A DNA stretch of 45,500 bases from DATGFK01 sp040007395. GTDB taxonomy: Bacteria; Chloroflexota; Anaerolineae; Aggregatilineales; UBA2796. The position numbers and the translations under genes are program-made. The notes under the pieces were generated by a model that was given only the letters and a program-made list of their open reading frames with translations, was not told the DNA's origin and did not search any database. The stretch is from contig JBDTVG010000146.1 of the NCBI GenBank assembly GCA_040007395.1, positions 1 to 45,500 of the forward strand, given 5' to 3'. Positions 18,445-27,073 of the stretch are shown in pieces; position 1 is the stretch's first letter, and each line of letters opens with the position of its first letter.

Positions 18445-18966
18445 TCAGTCGAACCGCACAGATAGCATCATTTTGCCCAATTGCAGGCTTGAGCGATTGC
18501 GGAGTTGATACGGTGCACAGGGGATGAGCCATTCTTGGTTAAGCAGCGTGCCATTGTCGCTGTCCAGATCGGTGATCTGCAATGTGCTCCTCACTCGCTC
18601 AATCCGTAAATGGTAGCGCGAAACGCCTAGCTCCAACGCACCAAAGGGGGTCAAGTCAGCGTGAGGGATAGCGCTGCCACCTCTGCGTCCTACCACAATC
18701 GGCGTATTGCCAATAGTGACCGGCAATGTTTGATTCGTAACCATGATGGTCAGGAACAGTTTTGCATGAGGGTGAAAATACCCTGTTCCCCACCGGGCAT
18801 CTTTCGGAGTACGCTCAGGGGTAGACGGGCTTTCGGCAGGCGCTATGTGACTGTAATAGCGCAGAGCATTTGGCAGAATAGAACCACAGTTAGGACAGTA
18901 GAATTCATCATTATCGCAATTTACGTCGCAGCTTGTACAAACATGGCTAACGTTCAGGTTTAGCAT
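18445..18966 (-). CDS. FHA-domain protein with N-terminal zinc ribbon
   Basis: This 173-residue protein has a zinc ribbon (C10, C13, C24, C27) and a C-terminal FHA phosphothreonine-binding domain (about 85-172). Conserved FHA residues are seen in VVGRRGG, LGVSRYHLRIER and DLDSDNGTLLN. FHA domains read Ser/Thr kinase signals, but no kinase or phosphatase gene is in the window. The gene reads away from the MFS gene across a 270-base AT-rich divergent region. Confidence 0.85.
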   Translation of the reverse strand: MLNLNVSHVCTSCDVNCDNDEFYCPNCGSILPNALRYYSHIAPAESPSTPERTPKDARWGTGYFHPHAKLFLTIMVTNQTLPVTIGNTPIVVGRRGGSAIPHADLTPFGALELGVSRYHLRIERVRSTLQITDLDSDNGTLLNQEWLIPCAPYQLRNRSSLQLGKMMLSVRFD

Positions 18967-19236
18967 AGTGAACCGCCTTCAGCGATATCGGACAACATGG
19001 TGATTTCATGGTGAAAAAGTTAAGATGTGTTCACTAAAGGATAGCACAGTTATATACAAATATAATTGATTTGTGTCGATTTCGTTATAAAACTCTTACG
19101 TTTACCTCAATTATCGAACCGACTTAGTAAATGATATAAAGTTTAACATAGTCGAGCATGTTTTCCACTGCTACAGGGTAAGATCGCGGACTTGATAGGG
19201 ATTTGAAAGGTCTTTTGGTAAAGAGGAGTATAGCTA
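18967..19236. other. AT-rich divergent intergenic region
   Basis: These 270 bases separate the FHA gene (minus) from the MFS gene (plus) and must hold both promoters. The stretch is strongly AT-rich, with runs such as TTATATACAAATATAATTG. No convincing -35/-10 pair, operator or RNA was identified. AAAGAGGAG at 19219-19227 is the ribosome binding site of the MFS gene. Confidence 0.5.
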
Positions 19237-20511
19237 GTGCGTTCACGGTTAACTGGACTATGGCGGCATCCGGATTTTATGAAGTTGTGGGTAGCAGAAA
19301 CTGTCTCACTGTTTGGTTCGCAGATCACAGTGTTAGCTTTACCGTTGACAGCAGCCTTCATTCTTAATGCGAATCCTGTACAGATGGGGTTTCTGGAAGC
19401 TGCCCAGTTTGCACCCTTTCTACTGATCGGTCTATTCGCAGGTGTATGGGTAGATCGCCGCCGTCGCCGTCCGATCCTGATCATGGGCGACATAGGGCGT
19501 GGCTTGTTGCTAGCCTCGATCCCGCTGGCGGCGCTCTTTCACATGTTGGGTTTAGGGCAGTTGTATATCGTCGCTTTTCTCGTTGGGATTTTGACGTTGT
19601 TCTTTGATGTGGCCTATCAAGCCTATTTGCCGTCGCTGGTCAGCCGAGAACATCTCGTTGAGGGGAACAGTAAACTTGAGATCAGCCGCGCCATTGCCCA
19701 GATCGGCGGGCCGGGGTTGGCAGGTATCCTGATCAAACTGCTGACTGCCCCACTGACCATCGTGTTAGACGCGCTCTCGTTTTTCATCTCAGCTTTATTT
19801 TTGTGGCGGGTCAAGACTCAGGAAGCTGTACCTGTACCACGCGCAGAAGGTCGCCACATGCTGCACGAAATCCGTGAAGGATTGGGCGTTGTTTTTGGCA
19901 GCCCGATCTTACGGTCAATTGCGGGCTGCACCTCGATGGCAAATCTATTCGGATCGATGCAACTTGCGGTCTATATTCTGTTTGTCACCCGCGAACTCAA
20001 ACTTGACCCAGCAGCGCTTGGGTTAGTCTTTTCGGTAGGCAGTATCGGCGGCTTGTTGGGCGCATTTTTGACACAGCGGATTGCGACACGGCTTGGTGTG
20101 GGGCCAGCGATTATCGTCTCGGCAAGTATGTTCGGAATTACGGCGATTCTGGTTCCGCTGGCAGTCGGCACGGATCTTGTGAGCATTGGCTTGTTGATTG
20201 CCTCACAATTTATCATGGGGGTTAGCGGAGTCATCTACAACGTCAATCAGGTGAGTCTGCGCCAGAGCATCACACCTGACCGCTTACAGGGACGCATGAA
20301 TGCTAGTATGCGCTTTCTGGTCTGGGGAGTCATGCCAATTGGTTCGCTTATCGGCGGCTTCTTGGGGGAGCAGATTGGACTACGCGGTACGCTGTGGGTC
20401 GCGGCGGCTGGGTCGTTGCTGGCCTTTCTGTGGGTGTTGTTCTCGCCGCTGCGCAGCCTGCATGAACAACCTGCCCCAGTAGACGAAGTGCCTGCGGTCA
20501 TAGTCGCCTGA
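19237..20511 (+). CDS. MFS transporter (DHA3-like exporter)
   Basis: This 424-residue protein has about twelve hydrophobic segments. The first loop has the pattern GLFAGVWVDRRRRRPILIMGD, the signature of major facilitator transporters after span 2, and an N-terminal FMKLWVAETVSLFGSQI that is typical of DHA3-type drug/macrolide exporters. The substrate is unknown. The start is GTG 19237 with AAAGAGGAG 9 bases upstream. Confidence 0.88.
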   Translation: MRSRLTGLWRHPDFMKLWVAETVSLFGSQITVLALPLTAAFILNANPVQMGFLEAAQFAPFLLIGLFAGVWVDRRRRRPILIMGDIGRGLLLASIPLAALFHMLGLGQLYIVAFLVGILTLFFDVAYQAYLPSLVSREHLVEGNSKLEISRAIAQIGGPGLAGILIKLLTAPLTIVLDALSFFISALFLWRVKTQEAVPVPRAEGRHMLHEIREGLGVVFGSPILRSIAGCTSMANLFGSMQLAVYILFVTRELKLDPAALGLVFSVGSIGGLLGAFLTQRIATRLGVGPAIIVSASMFGITAILVPLAVGTDLVSIGLLIASQFIMGVSGVIYNVNQVSLRQSITPDRLQGRMNASMRFLVWGVMPIGSLIGGFLGEQIGLRGTLWVAAAGSLLAFLWVLFSPLRSLHEQPAPVDEVPAVIVA

Positions 20512-20615
20512 TGTCATTGGCGCTGCATCGTTTATCGGGTCGTGTATAAAATATGTTAAAATGGCATGTATAACACTGCCTATATCGATAAATATTTGCG
20601 TTGAGGAGCATGATT

Positions 20616-22070
20616 ATGTCTACCAAAGTAGTTAGAAACTATATCAACGGTGCGTGGGTCACATCAAAATCCACCCGTATACAGAATGCGCTCAATCCAG
20701 CAACGGGCGAAATACTGGCGGAGGTTCCACTTTCCACCGCTGCCGAAGTCGATAAGGCTGTCCAAGCGGCAAAAGAGGCATTCTACGAGTGGCGCACAAC
20801 CCCGCCCTATACACGAGCGCGATCCATGTTTAAGTTTAAGAATTTGATGGAAGCAAACTTTGAAGATTTGTCGCGGCTGGTAGTGATGGAAAATGGCAAG
20901 ACCATTGACGAAGCCCGTGCCGAAGTTCGCCGCGCCATCGAGAATATTGAATTAGCGGCTGGCATTCCGCAGCAGATGATGGGTTACAACCTCGAAGATG
21001 TGGCGCAAGGCATCGATGAGTCGGCATTGCGTCAGCCAATTGGCGTGTTCGCCTCGATCAACCCTTTCAACTTCCCGGCAATGGTTCCGCTGTGGTTCCT
21101 GCCCGTTGGAGTCGCCTGTGGCAACACCTATATCACCAAGCCATCGCCACTGACTCCGCTTTCGCAAGAGTTTATCTACAACCTGCTCGATCAGTGCGAT
21201 CTGCCTGACGGTGTGATCAACATGATCAACGGGGACGAGGAAGTTGTTAACGCACTCATTGATCATCCTGATGTAAACGGGATCTCATTTGTCGGTTCCA
21301 GTCGGGTCGGTAAGCTGGTCTACGAACGGGCGACGCACAACGGCAAGCGCGTTCAAGCACAGGGCGGCGCGAAGAACTATATGGTCGTCATGCCTGATGC
21401 AGTACTGCCACAGACAGTCGGCGCAGTACTCAGTTCGGCTTACGGCTGCGCTGGACAGCGGTGCTTGGCAGGGTCGGTACTGGTTGCCGTTGGCGATATT
21501 CACAAGCCGCTGATGGAAAGCCTGACCGAACGGGCCGCCAAGCTGACCGTTGGCTATGGTTTGGATGAGTCTTCACAGATGGGACCAGTAGTTACGCAGC
21601 AAGCGCTTAACCGCGTATGTACTTATCTGGAACGCGGACAGGCCGATGGAGCCTCGCTGGTCGTCGATGGTCGGGCGAAGGAAGTCAAGGATTATCCGAA
21701 TGGTAACTTTGTCGGGCCATCGATCTTCGACAATGCCAAGCCGGGGATGAGCATCGTCACCGACGAAATTTTTGGCCCCGTCCTGAGTGTGATAAGCACT
21801 CCTGACTTCGACTCAGCCATTGAAGCGGTAGAGATGAGCCGCTATGGGAACGCTGCCTCGATCTTTACCTCGAATGGGCGTTACGCTCGCGACTTCTCGT
21901 ATCGTGTTCATGCTGGGAATATCGGTGTGAACATTGGCGTAGCTGCGCCAATCGCGACGTTCCCCTTCGGCGGCATGAAGGACTCGTTCTTTGGCGATCT
22001 GCACGGACAAGGCCCTGACGCGATCAACTTCTTCACGGATCGCAAAGTCGTGATCGAGCGCTGGTTCTAG
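20616..22070 (+). CDS. mmsA: Methylmalonate-semialdehyde dehydrogenase (CoA-acylating)
   Basis: This 484-residue aldehyde dehydrogenase converts methylmalonate semialdehyde to propionyl-CoA (valine and inositol catabolism). The NAD-binding block is INPFNFPAMVPLWFLPVG, the glycine motif is FVGSSRVG, and the catalytic Cys283 lies in GCAGQRCLAG. The end FFTDRKVVIERWF is typical. The length is normal for MmsA/IolA. ATG 20616 is chosen because GAGGAG lies 7 bases upstream, whereas ATG 20610 is too close. It may link to the methylmalonyl-CoA mutase genes at 27-28.5 kb, but they are not contiguous. Confidence 0.93.
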   Translation: MSTKVVRNYINGAWVTSKSTRIQNALNPATGEILAEVPLSTAAEVDKAVQAAKEAFYEWRTTPPYTRARSMFKFKNLMEANFEDLSRLVVMENGKTIDEARAEVRRAIENIELAAGIPQQMMGYNLEDVAQGIDESALRQPIGVFASINPFNFPAMVPLWFLPVGVACGNTYITKPSPLTPLSQEFIYNLLDQCDLPDGVINMINGDEEVVNALIDHPDVNGISFVGSSRVGKLVYERATHNGKRVQAQGGAKNYMVVMPDAVLPQTVGAVLSSAYGCAGQRCLAGSVLVAVGDIHKPLMESLTERAAKLTVGYGLDESSQMGPVVTQQALNRVCTYLERGQADGASLVVDGRAKEVKDYPNGNFVGPSIFDNAKPGMSIVTDEIFGPVLSVISTPDFDSAIEAVEMSRYGNAASIFTSNGRYARDFSYRVHAGNIGVNIGVAAPIATFPFGGMKDSFFGDLHGQGPDAINFFTDRKVVIERWF

Positions 22071-22094
22071 GGAATTTTCCTCACCCTAAAAAAG

Positions 22095-22150
22095 CCCTCA
22101 CCCCTGACCCCTCTCCCGAAGGAGAGGGGAACAAATCTCCAAGATGAGGG
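22095..22150. repeat. GC-rich hairpin repeat, copy 1
   Basis: An interspersed repeat of the CCCTCACCCCT type has an inner stem CCCCTCTCC / GGAGAGGGG (22108-22116 and 22121-22129) with a CGAA tetraloop, flanked by outer arms CCCTCA and TGAGGG. A second copy in the opposite orientation lies at 35764-35810. It directly follows mmsA. There is no T-run, so it is not a simple terminator here. Confidence 0.8.
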
Positions 22151-22208
22151 TTAATCTATATCCTTGACTTTGTTCGCCTTTGTCCATGTTTTTAGGAGCA
22201 TATATCCG

Positions 22209-22631
22209 TTGAGTCTGAATACTTTTAGCGCAATTCTCACCTTCGCGATTAGCTTTGAAGAAAAGTTGCAAGACTTCTATCAACAGGCACAGGCTGTTGG
22301 CGGCGACCTTGCCGAGTTGTTCGAGAACTATGCGAATAAATCCGGCAAGCGTAAGCAGCGTCTTACCGGATCGCGACAGGATAACGTAACGGAGATGGTA
22401 CTTGAGCCAATCTCTGGCCTGAATAGCGCCGACTACGAGCCAACCTTCACCGCGCCCACAGATCGCGGAGTCGCGCTCACTGAGGCAATCCAACTGGAAC
22501 AGCGGGCCGAACGCTTTTACACCGAAGCCGGGCCGAAGATCAACGTAACAGAGCCGCGTCGTATGTTCCAGAAGTTGGCACAGGAAGACAGCGAACGCCT
22601 CTCGGAACTGCAACAAGCCGTCAACCAGTAG
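22209..22631 (+). CDS. Ferritin-like/rubrerythrin-type helical protein
   Basis: This 140-residue helical protein resembles a ferritin-like fold: FAISFEEKLQDFYQQA in the first helix and EAIQLEQRAERFYTEA in a later helix have the E-x-x-x-x-(F/Y)Y spacing of diiron or degenerate ferritin-like domains, and AQEDSERLSELQQAV near the end fits helix four. Classic ExxH iron ligands are not all evident, so metal binding is uncertain. TTG 22209 is chosen as the start because TTAGGAG lies about 11 bases upstream. The frame stays open upstream to TTG 22164. Function is not known. Confidence 0.65.
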   Translation: MSLNTFSAILTFAISFEEKLQDFYQQAQAVGGDLAELFENYANKSGKRKQRLTGSRQDNVTEMVLEPISGLNSADYEPTFTAPTDRGVALTEAIQLEQRAERFYTEAGPKINVTEPRRMFQKLAQEDSERLSELQQAVNQ

Positions 22632-22655
22632 CCCAAAACTTGCTATCGAATTCGA

Positions 22656-24020
22656 TTAGTGCAAACGAGGTTCCACCGTCACGATAATGGGTTGCAGTGG
22701 ACGGATAACCCCTGCATATTTGAGCGCACCATCATTTTCTTTAGCCAACCGTACACGAAACCGCTGAGCGATCTCGGCTAGCATGAGCAGTCCTTCCATT
22801 TCCGCGAAATGCTGCCCAATACAGATGCGTTGCCCAGAGCCAAATGGGAAATAAGCATAACGCGGACGCTTATTAACGCTCTCGGCAGTAAAATGTTCTG
22901 GGTAAAACGCCAGTGGCTTTTCCCAAAATTCGGGATGCCGATGGGTTGCATAGGGGACAACCACAATCATGGAACCTTTGCGAATGCTATACCCCTCCAC
23001 TTCGTCATCCACCGCTGAGTCGCGGGCAATAATCGGAACTGGCCCTAGCAATCGTAAAGTTTCGTTCAACACCATTTTGGTGTAAGGTAGCCTCGGCATA
23101 TCTTCCAACGTCGGAGACTGTCCGTTCAACACGCTGTCCAATTCCTCGTGCAGTTTGGCTTCTACATCAGGATTTTTTGAAAGCTGATAGAACGTCCATG
23201 TAAGTAAACTAGCAGTGGTTTCATGTCCAGCAAAGAAGGTGATCAACACTTCGTCGTGAAGCTGATCGTCAGTCATGAATTCCCCAGTATCCGCGTCACG
23301 ACTGCTCATCAGCATCGATAGCAGATCGTCCTGCAAGCCTTGTTCGCGCCGCTGACGAATGACCGAGAAGATAAATTCGCGCAGCAATTGTCGCGCTTGC
23401 TTCATGCGCTGATTTCGCGCCGTTGGAATAAATAATGGCAGATCAATCAGTTGCTCGAAGCTCTCATTTGTATAGATAAGCAGTTCAAACAACGCTTTAG
23501 CCGCCTCCTGATAGTTTTCGCTGAGATCAACTCCAAACATTGCTTGCGAAATGACACTCATGGTTACGCGAGTCATTTCAAGGTTAATGTCCAGAGTTTG
23601 ACCGGGCGTAAGCGCTGCCCATCGAGCATCCAATTGCTGGGCGGCTTTGACCATCATATCGGAAAACTGCCGGATGTTTTTGGGTGTGTAGGTGGGCTGC
23701 ATCAGTTTACGCTGTCGGTACCAACTATCCCCTTCCAGCGTCAAAATTCCGTTGCCGATGGCAACTCGCAATTTATCGTGGGTCAACCCCTTAACATATT
23801 TTTCAGGGTTCTTGACGAGGATGTATTGAATATGCTCAGGGCGGACAAACATGTAAGAAGAAAGTGGCCCTAACTTCATTGAAGCGACATCGCCATATTG
23901 CTTCCAAATGTCCATATAAAAGTTGAGTGTCCCTTTGCGCCGAAACTCGTTTAAGTTACCTAGAATTGGCATTCCTTTGGGGCCGGGTGGCATCGTCACA
24001 GGTGCAGACATGGTAGCCAT
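22656..24020 (-). CDS. Cytochrome P450
   Basis: This 454-residue P450 monooxygenase has the PPGPKGMPILGN proline-rich N-terminus, the I-helix oxygen-binding motif FFAGHETTAS, the K-helix ExxR (NETLRL), and the heme-binding loop FPFGSGQRICIG with Cys400. There is no N-terminal membrane anchor, so it is probably soluble. It resembles the CYP102/CYP4-like 'class II-shaped' bacterial P450s. No ferredoxin or reductase gene is adjacent, so its electron donor is elsewhere. The substrate is unknown. Confidence 0.92.
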   Translation of the reverse strand: MATMSAPVTMPPGPKGMPILGNLNEFRRKGTLNFYMDIWKQYGDVASMKLGPLSSYMFVRPEHIQYILVKNPEKYVKGLTHDKLRVAIGNGILTLEGDSWYRQRKLMQPTYTPKNIRQFSDMMVKAAQQLDARWAALTPGQTLDINLEMTRVTMSVISQAMFGVDLSENYQEAAKALFELLIYTNESFEQLIDLPLFIPTARNQRMKQARQLLREFIFSVIRQRREQGLQDDLLSMLMSSRDADTGEFMTDDQLHDEVLITFFAGHETTASLLTWTFYQLSKNPDVEAKLHEELDSVLNGQSPTLEDMPRLPYTKMVLNETLRLLGPVPIIARDSAVDDEVEGYSIRKGSMIVVVPYATHRHPEFWEKPLAFYPEHFTAESVNKRPRYAYFPFGSGQRICIGQHFAEMEGLLMLAEIAQRFRVRLAKENDGALKYAGVIRPLQPIIVTVEPRLH

Positions 24021-24154
24021 CGTTCAACTCCAGTCGGTAAAAGCAAGGGCAATTATAGTATTGTACACGGTTGGGAAAGACCCTGCGAGTTCAAAGCACC
24101 ATTGCCAACGGCATAACAAACAGCAAAGTAAAATCTCCGCACCTTGCCCGCGTC

Positions 24155-24163
24155 TGATATAAT
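24155..24163 (+). promoter_or_regulatory. Extended -10 promoter for the thioredoxin gene
   Basis: TGATATAAT, an extended -10 element, lies 36 bases before ATG 24199. The same 9-base element occurs ahead of the DCC-family gene at 11962. There is no clear -35 box. Confidence 0.55.
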
Positions 24164-24198
24164 AGGCCGAAGTTGAACTAATCAAATTGTGAGGGGTT

Positions 24199-24930
24199 AT
24201 GGCACTTTTACAAGAACAAACTGCCGTGCTGGTTAACGGCACGAATCTAGATGAGATGTTGGATACTGATCTGCCCGTCCTGCTGCTGATCTGGAACGGC
24301 GAGACGCTGCGGACTGACGTTAAAAGTGAACTGGACAAAGCGGCACAGGAAAATAATGGGTGCATCCGTGTGGTTAAGGCTGACGTGAGCAAAAACCCCG
24401 AAGTTGCGGAGCGCTTCGATCTGGGCAAACACCCATTGTTGATCGGCTGGCTGCGTGGCGAAGTTTTGGCACGGCGCAACCGACCTTGGAATACGGATGT
24501 TCAAGGCATGGTCGAGGAACTACTTAAGCACGCGCCTGCGCCAGTGGCGAAGCCGACTCAAGAGATTGCAAAGGCGGCTGACAAAGCTATTGCCGATGGC
24601 AAACCTGTCAAGGTGACAGATGATACCTTTGAAAAAGAGGTACTTGCCAGTCCGCTGCCCGTACTAGTTGATTTCTGGGCGGAGTGGTGCGGACCGTGCA
24701 AGATGATTGGCCCTATTTTGGAGAAGCTCGCCACCGAATTTGCCGGGAAGATCCGCATTGCAAAGGTAGACGTGGACGCGAATCCGATGCTCTCACAGGC
24801 ATTACAGGTTACGAGTATTCCGCTGTTGATGTTTGTGAAGAATGGCAAAGTCGTCGGTCAGCAAGCCGGGGCGCTGCCCGAAAATGTCCTTCGTAACGCG
24901 ATTCAGCAATTGATCGCGTTGAAGGTTTAG
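24199..24930 (+). CDS. Tandem thioredoxin protein, N-terminal domain lacking the active site
   Basis: This 243-residue cytoplasmic protein has two thioredoxin folds. The N-terminal domain (about 1-110) has W32-N-G-E-T where the active site WCGPC should be, so both redox Cys are lost, but it keeps a KADVSKNPEVAERFDL strand-helix and a cis-Pro-like KHPLLIGW. A linker (110-138) leads to a standard thioredoxin domain with FWAEWCGPCKMIGP (C164, C167) and cis-Pro in TSIPLL. The C-terminal domain should reduce disulfides. The N-terminal domain may recognise clients. Confidence 0.88.
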   Translation: MALLQEQTAVLVNGTNLDEMLDTDLPVLLLIWNGETLRTDVKSELDKAAQENNGCIRVVKADVSKNPEVAERFDLGKHPLLIGWLRGEVLARRNRPWNTDVQGMVEELLKHAPAPVAKPTQEIAKAADKAIADGKPVKVTDDTFEKEVLASPLPVLVDFWAEWCGPCKMIGPILEKLATEFAGKIRIAKVDVDANPMLSQALQVTSIPLLMFVKNGKVVGQQAGALPENVLRNAIQQLIALKV

Positions 24931-24938
24931 TTTTTCAA

Positions 24939-25031
24939 CGAGAATAATCCCGATTCTCGCTTACGCCAGCTCGCACGGCAATACATTATCGGCGCGGCTG
25001 GCGCTGCTTTTCCTGCCCCGGCTTGCAGCGC
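24939..25031. repeat. Two inverted repeats between thioredoxin and lexA genes
   Basis: CGAGAAT (24939-24945) and ATTCTCG (24953-24959) form a 7-bp stem. GCGCTGC (25001-25007) and GCAGCGC (25025-25031) form another that starts at the lexA stop. Neither has a T-run, so they are weak terminator candidates between convergent genes. Confidence 0.4.
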
Positions 25032-25693
25032 TAATCTACACGGCGAAGTACCGCAAGCACTCTGCCCTGAATCTCCACTTTGTCCTTATCGACATAGATT
25101 GGCCCCATCGTTGGGTTGGCAGGTTGCAGACGCACCCTATCCCCTTCATCAAAGAAGCGCTTCAGGGTCGTTTCGCCGCGCTCGTTGAGCCATACTGCTA
25201 CCATCTCACCATTGCGGGCGACTGCCTGACGCTTGAGCACAACAATATCGCCTTCATCGATCATGGCATCGATCATCGATAGCCCATTGACGGTGAGCGC
25301 GTAAACTTGGCTTGGATCAGTATTGCCGATCAAGGCACGCGGTACTGGAATGCCGGACTCTTCGTCATAATAGTATCCGAAGTCGTCGCCGGGTTGTGGA
25401 GATGGCAGCCCCGCCACGATCTGCCCGACCAATGGTACCGACAGAAAATCGGACTCGGCTTTCCGGCGGTCGCCTTCGCCCACCATACGGATGCCCCGTG
25501 AAACATCTTTTTCGCGGCTAATATAGCCTTCCTTGACAAGTTTATTCAGATTGTAATTTACGACTGAAGTAGACTTGATGTTGACTGCTGTGCCGATTTC
25601 GCGAATAGTGGGGGGGTAGCCGTGTGCATCCGACGACTGCCGAATGAACTTGAGAATGGCACGCTGCCGTTCAGAGAGTGTTTGTTGATCCAT
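25031..25693 (-). CDS. lexA: SOS repressor LexA
   Basis: This 220-residue protein has the LexA winged-helix domain (about 1-70, TLSERQRAILKFIRQS ... SRGIRMV), a self-cleavage site at A94-G95 in GQIVAGLPS, and the catalytic dyad Ser139 (VNGLSM) and Lys178 (ETTLKRF). All key residues are present, so it should be cleaved upon RecA activation. Its own SOS box lies 14 bases upstream of the ATG. The loop after the cleavage site (PQPGDDFGYYYDEESG) is slightly longer than in Bacillus. Confidence 0.95.
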   Translation of the reverse strand: MDQQTLSERQRAILKFIRQSSDAHGYPPTIREIGTAVNIKSTSVVNYNLNKLVKEGYISREKDVSRGIRMVGEGDRRKAESDFLSVPLVGQIVAGLPSPQPGDDFGYYYDEESGIPVPRALIGNTDPSQVYALTVNGLSMIDAMIDEGDIVVLKRQAVARNGEMVAVWLNERGETTLKRFFDEGDRVRLQPANPTMGPIYVDKDKVEIQGRVLAVLRRVD

Positions 25694-25706
25694 ATAAATT
25701 TCGCTC

Positions 25707-25720
25707 CGACCATACGTTCG
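25707..25720 (-). promoter_or_regulatory. SOS box (LexA operator) upstream of lexA
   Basis: CGACCATACGTTCG matches the Bacillus-type SOS box CGAACRNRYGTTCG at 13 of 14 positions, one arm base differing. Its place just upstream of lexA fits autoregulation. No second box was found at other genes in the window by eye. Confidence 0.8.
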
Positions 25721-25934
25721 AGATTATTTGGATTATAGGCCGAACAGTTGGTCTGAGTCAAGCGCAATTTTAATTAAAGCCTAACGAGTCATTTATAAGT
25801 TAGTCCAAAGCCCGTATAAAAGGCACAAGACCTGCCCAAATCCGGCTGCGCTCGACTGGTGAAGCAGCCGCGGGTCGGCTATACTTTTGTGATACGAATC
25901 CCGCAACCTTTGTGGGCAAAGGTGTTTTATAGAT

Positions 25935-26546
25935 ATGGCTGCACCAAAAGGTCAGGATTTTTCTGGCATCGACGACTCCGAATTGGTTGTGCTGGCTCGC
26001 AATGACCGCGCTGCCTTTGGAGAACTATACGAACGCTACGTTAAGAAGATCTACAGCTATGTTTACTTTCGGACGGGTAACCATTACGATGCCGAAGATT
26101 TAACGGCACGGGTGTTTCACCGGGCGCTAGTTCACATTGAGACGTATGTAGAGCGTGGTGTTCCGTTTCAGGCGTGGCTATACCGTATCGCCCATAACCT
26201 TGTCGCGAACTGGCATCGTGACCGTAATCGTCGTAAGGTTGTGCCGCTGGATGAATTCGTTGCCGCCGGATTACGCAGCGAAGCTACAGAAGATACGGCA
26301 GAATCGCAAGAGGAACGTGTGCGGCTAGTCGAGGCAATCCAGCGGTTGCCCGATGAGCGCCAACAGTTGCTCGTCCTGAAGTTCGTAGACAGGTTGTCGA
26401 ATCAGGAGATCGGTGAGATTATGGATCGGAGCGAGGGAGCTATCAAATCGCTGTATCACCGGACTTTACTGGCTTTGCGTGACGAATTGACCTCAGCACC
26501 GCAGTCTGAATCAGCACGGCGTTCGGAACCAGACCAACGCCACTAA
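25935..26546 (+). CDS. ECF-type RNA polymerase sigma factor
   Basis: This 203-residue protein has sigma-70 region 2 (about 22-95: FGELYERYVKKIYSYVYFRT ... DAEDLTARVFHRAL, then WLYRIAHNLVANWHRD) and region 4 (about 135-185: LPDERQQLLVLKFVDRLSNQ, EIGEIMDRSEGAIKSLYHRT). The region between is short, as in ECF factors. The next gene, 21 bases downstream, is a probable anti-sigma partner. Its promoter target is unknown. Confidence 0.92.
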   Translation: MAAPKGQDFSGIDDSELVVLARNDRAAFGELYERYVKKIYSYVYFRTGNHYDAEDLTARVFHRALVHIETYVERGVPFQAWLYRIAHNLVANWHRDRNRRKVVPLDEFVAAGLRSEATEDTAESQEERVRLVEAIQRLPDERQQLLVLKFVDRLSNQEIGEIMDRSEGAIKSLYHRTLLALRDELTSAPQSESARRSEPDQRH

Positions 26547-26567
26547 AATAAAGAGGATGATCAACGG

Positions 26568-27062
26568 ATGGTAACGCACGACGGCAACGAAAACTCCGCG
26601 ACAGACTGGCTTCGAGAACTGCTGGCTGCTCAGGCCGAAGCCTTGACAGGGGGATCGGAACACACTGACGACAAGATGAGTGACAGAGCCAAGGCTTTCG
26701 ATGATTTTGACTCGCCAGCCTTTTCATTTGATCACTACCGGGTTGCTTCCGAACAGGTTCCCGAAGCCCGCCATCTACTGCATTTGGCCTCTCAACTGCG
26801 GGATGTGCTGAATCCCGTTGATCCTTCTCTCGAATTTTCCATGCGACTCAAGAACGAACTGGTAGGTCAGGCTCCGGTTACGTTGGCTGTCCGCTGGCGC
26901 AAACTGCCAGCACACTACCGACTGGCGGCACGCTTGGGTGGGTTCACAATTACCGCCGGGATTACGCTGTTAGCAGTCCGCCGCGCCTTGAATGTCGTTG
27001 GAATGCTCCACCGTCGGGGTCGCAAAGCCGAATCAGGACTGTCATTCAAGACAGCGCTCTAA
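26568..27062 (+). CDS. Probable anti-sigma factor or sigma-linked membrane protein
   Basis: This 164-residue protein has an acidic N-terminal half, then a helical stretch with LLHLASQLRDVLNPVDPSLE followed by FSMRLKNELVG that resembles the N-terminal segment seen in anti-sigma genes next to ECF factors of Chloroflexota. One hydrophobic segment (about 122-142) near the end suggests a single membrane pass. It starts 21 bases after the sigma gene with an AGAGGA site, so the two are one operon. The anti-sigma role is inferred from position. No zinc-binding HxxxCxxC motif is present. Confidence 0.6.
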   Translation: MVTHDGNENSATDWLRELLAAQAEALTGGSEHTDDKMSDRAKAFDDFDSPAFSFDHYRVASEQVPEARHLLHLASQLRDVLNPVDPSLEFSMRLKNELVGQAPVTLAVRWRKLPAHYRLAARLGGFTITAGITLLAVRRALNVVGMLHRRGRKAESGLSFKTAL

Positions 27063-27073
27063 TCTGAGTCAGT

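Noticed and set aside
18967..19236. Small RNA or attachment site in the AT-rich divergent region
   Set aside because: No stable stem, direct repeat pair or tRNA-like end was found. Base composition alone is not evidence.
20512..20615. Promoter of mmsA
   Set aside because: Several AT-rich -10-like boxes occur (TATAAA, TAAAAT, TATAAC) but none has a -35 box at 16-18 bases.
25739..25753. Second SOS-like half-site CGAACAGTTGG near lexA
   Set aside because: The two halves have one base instead of four between them, so it does not fit the operator.
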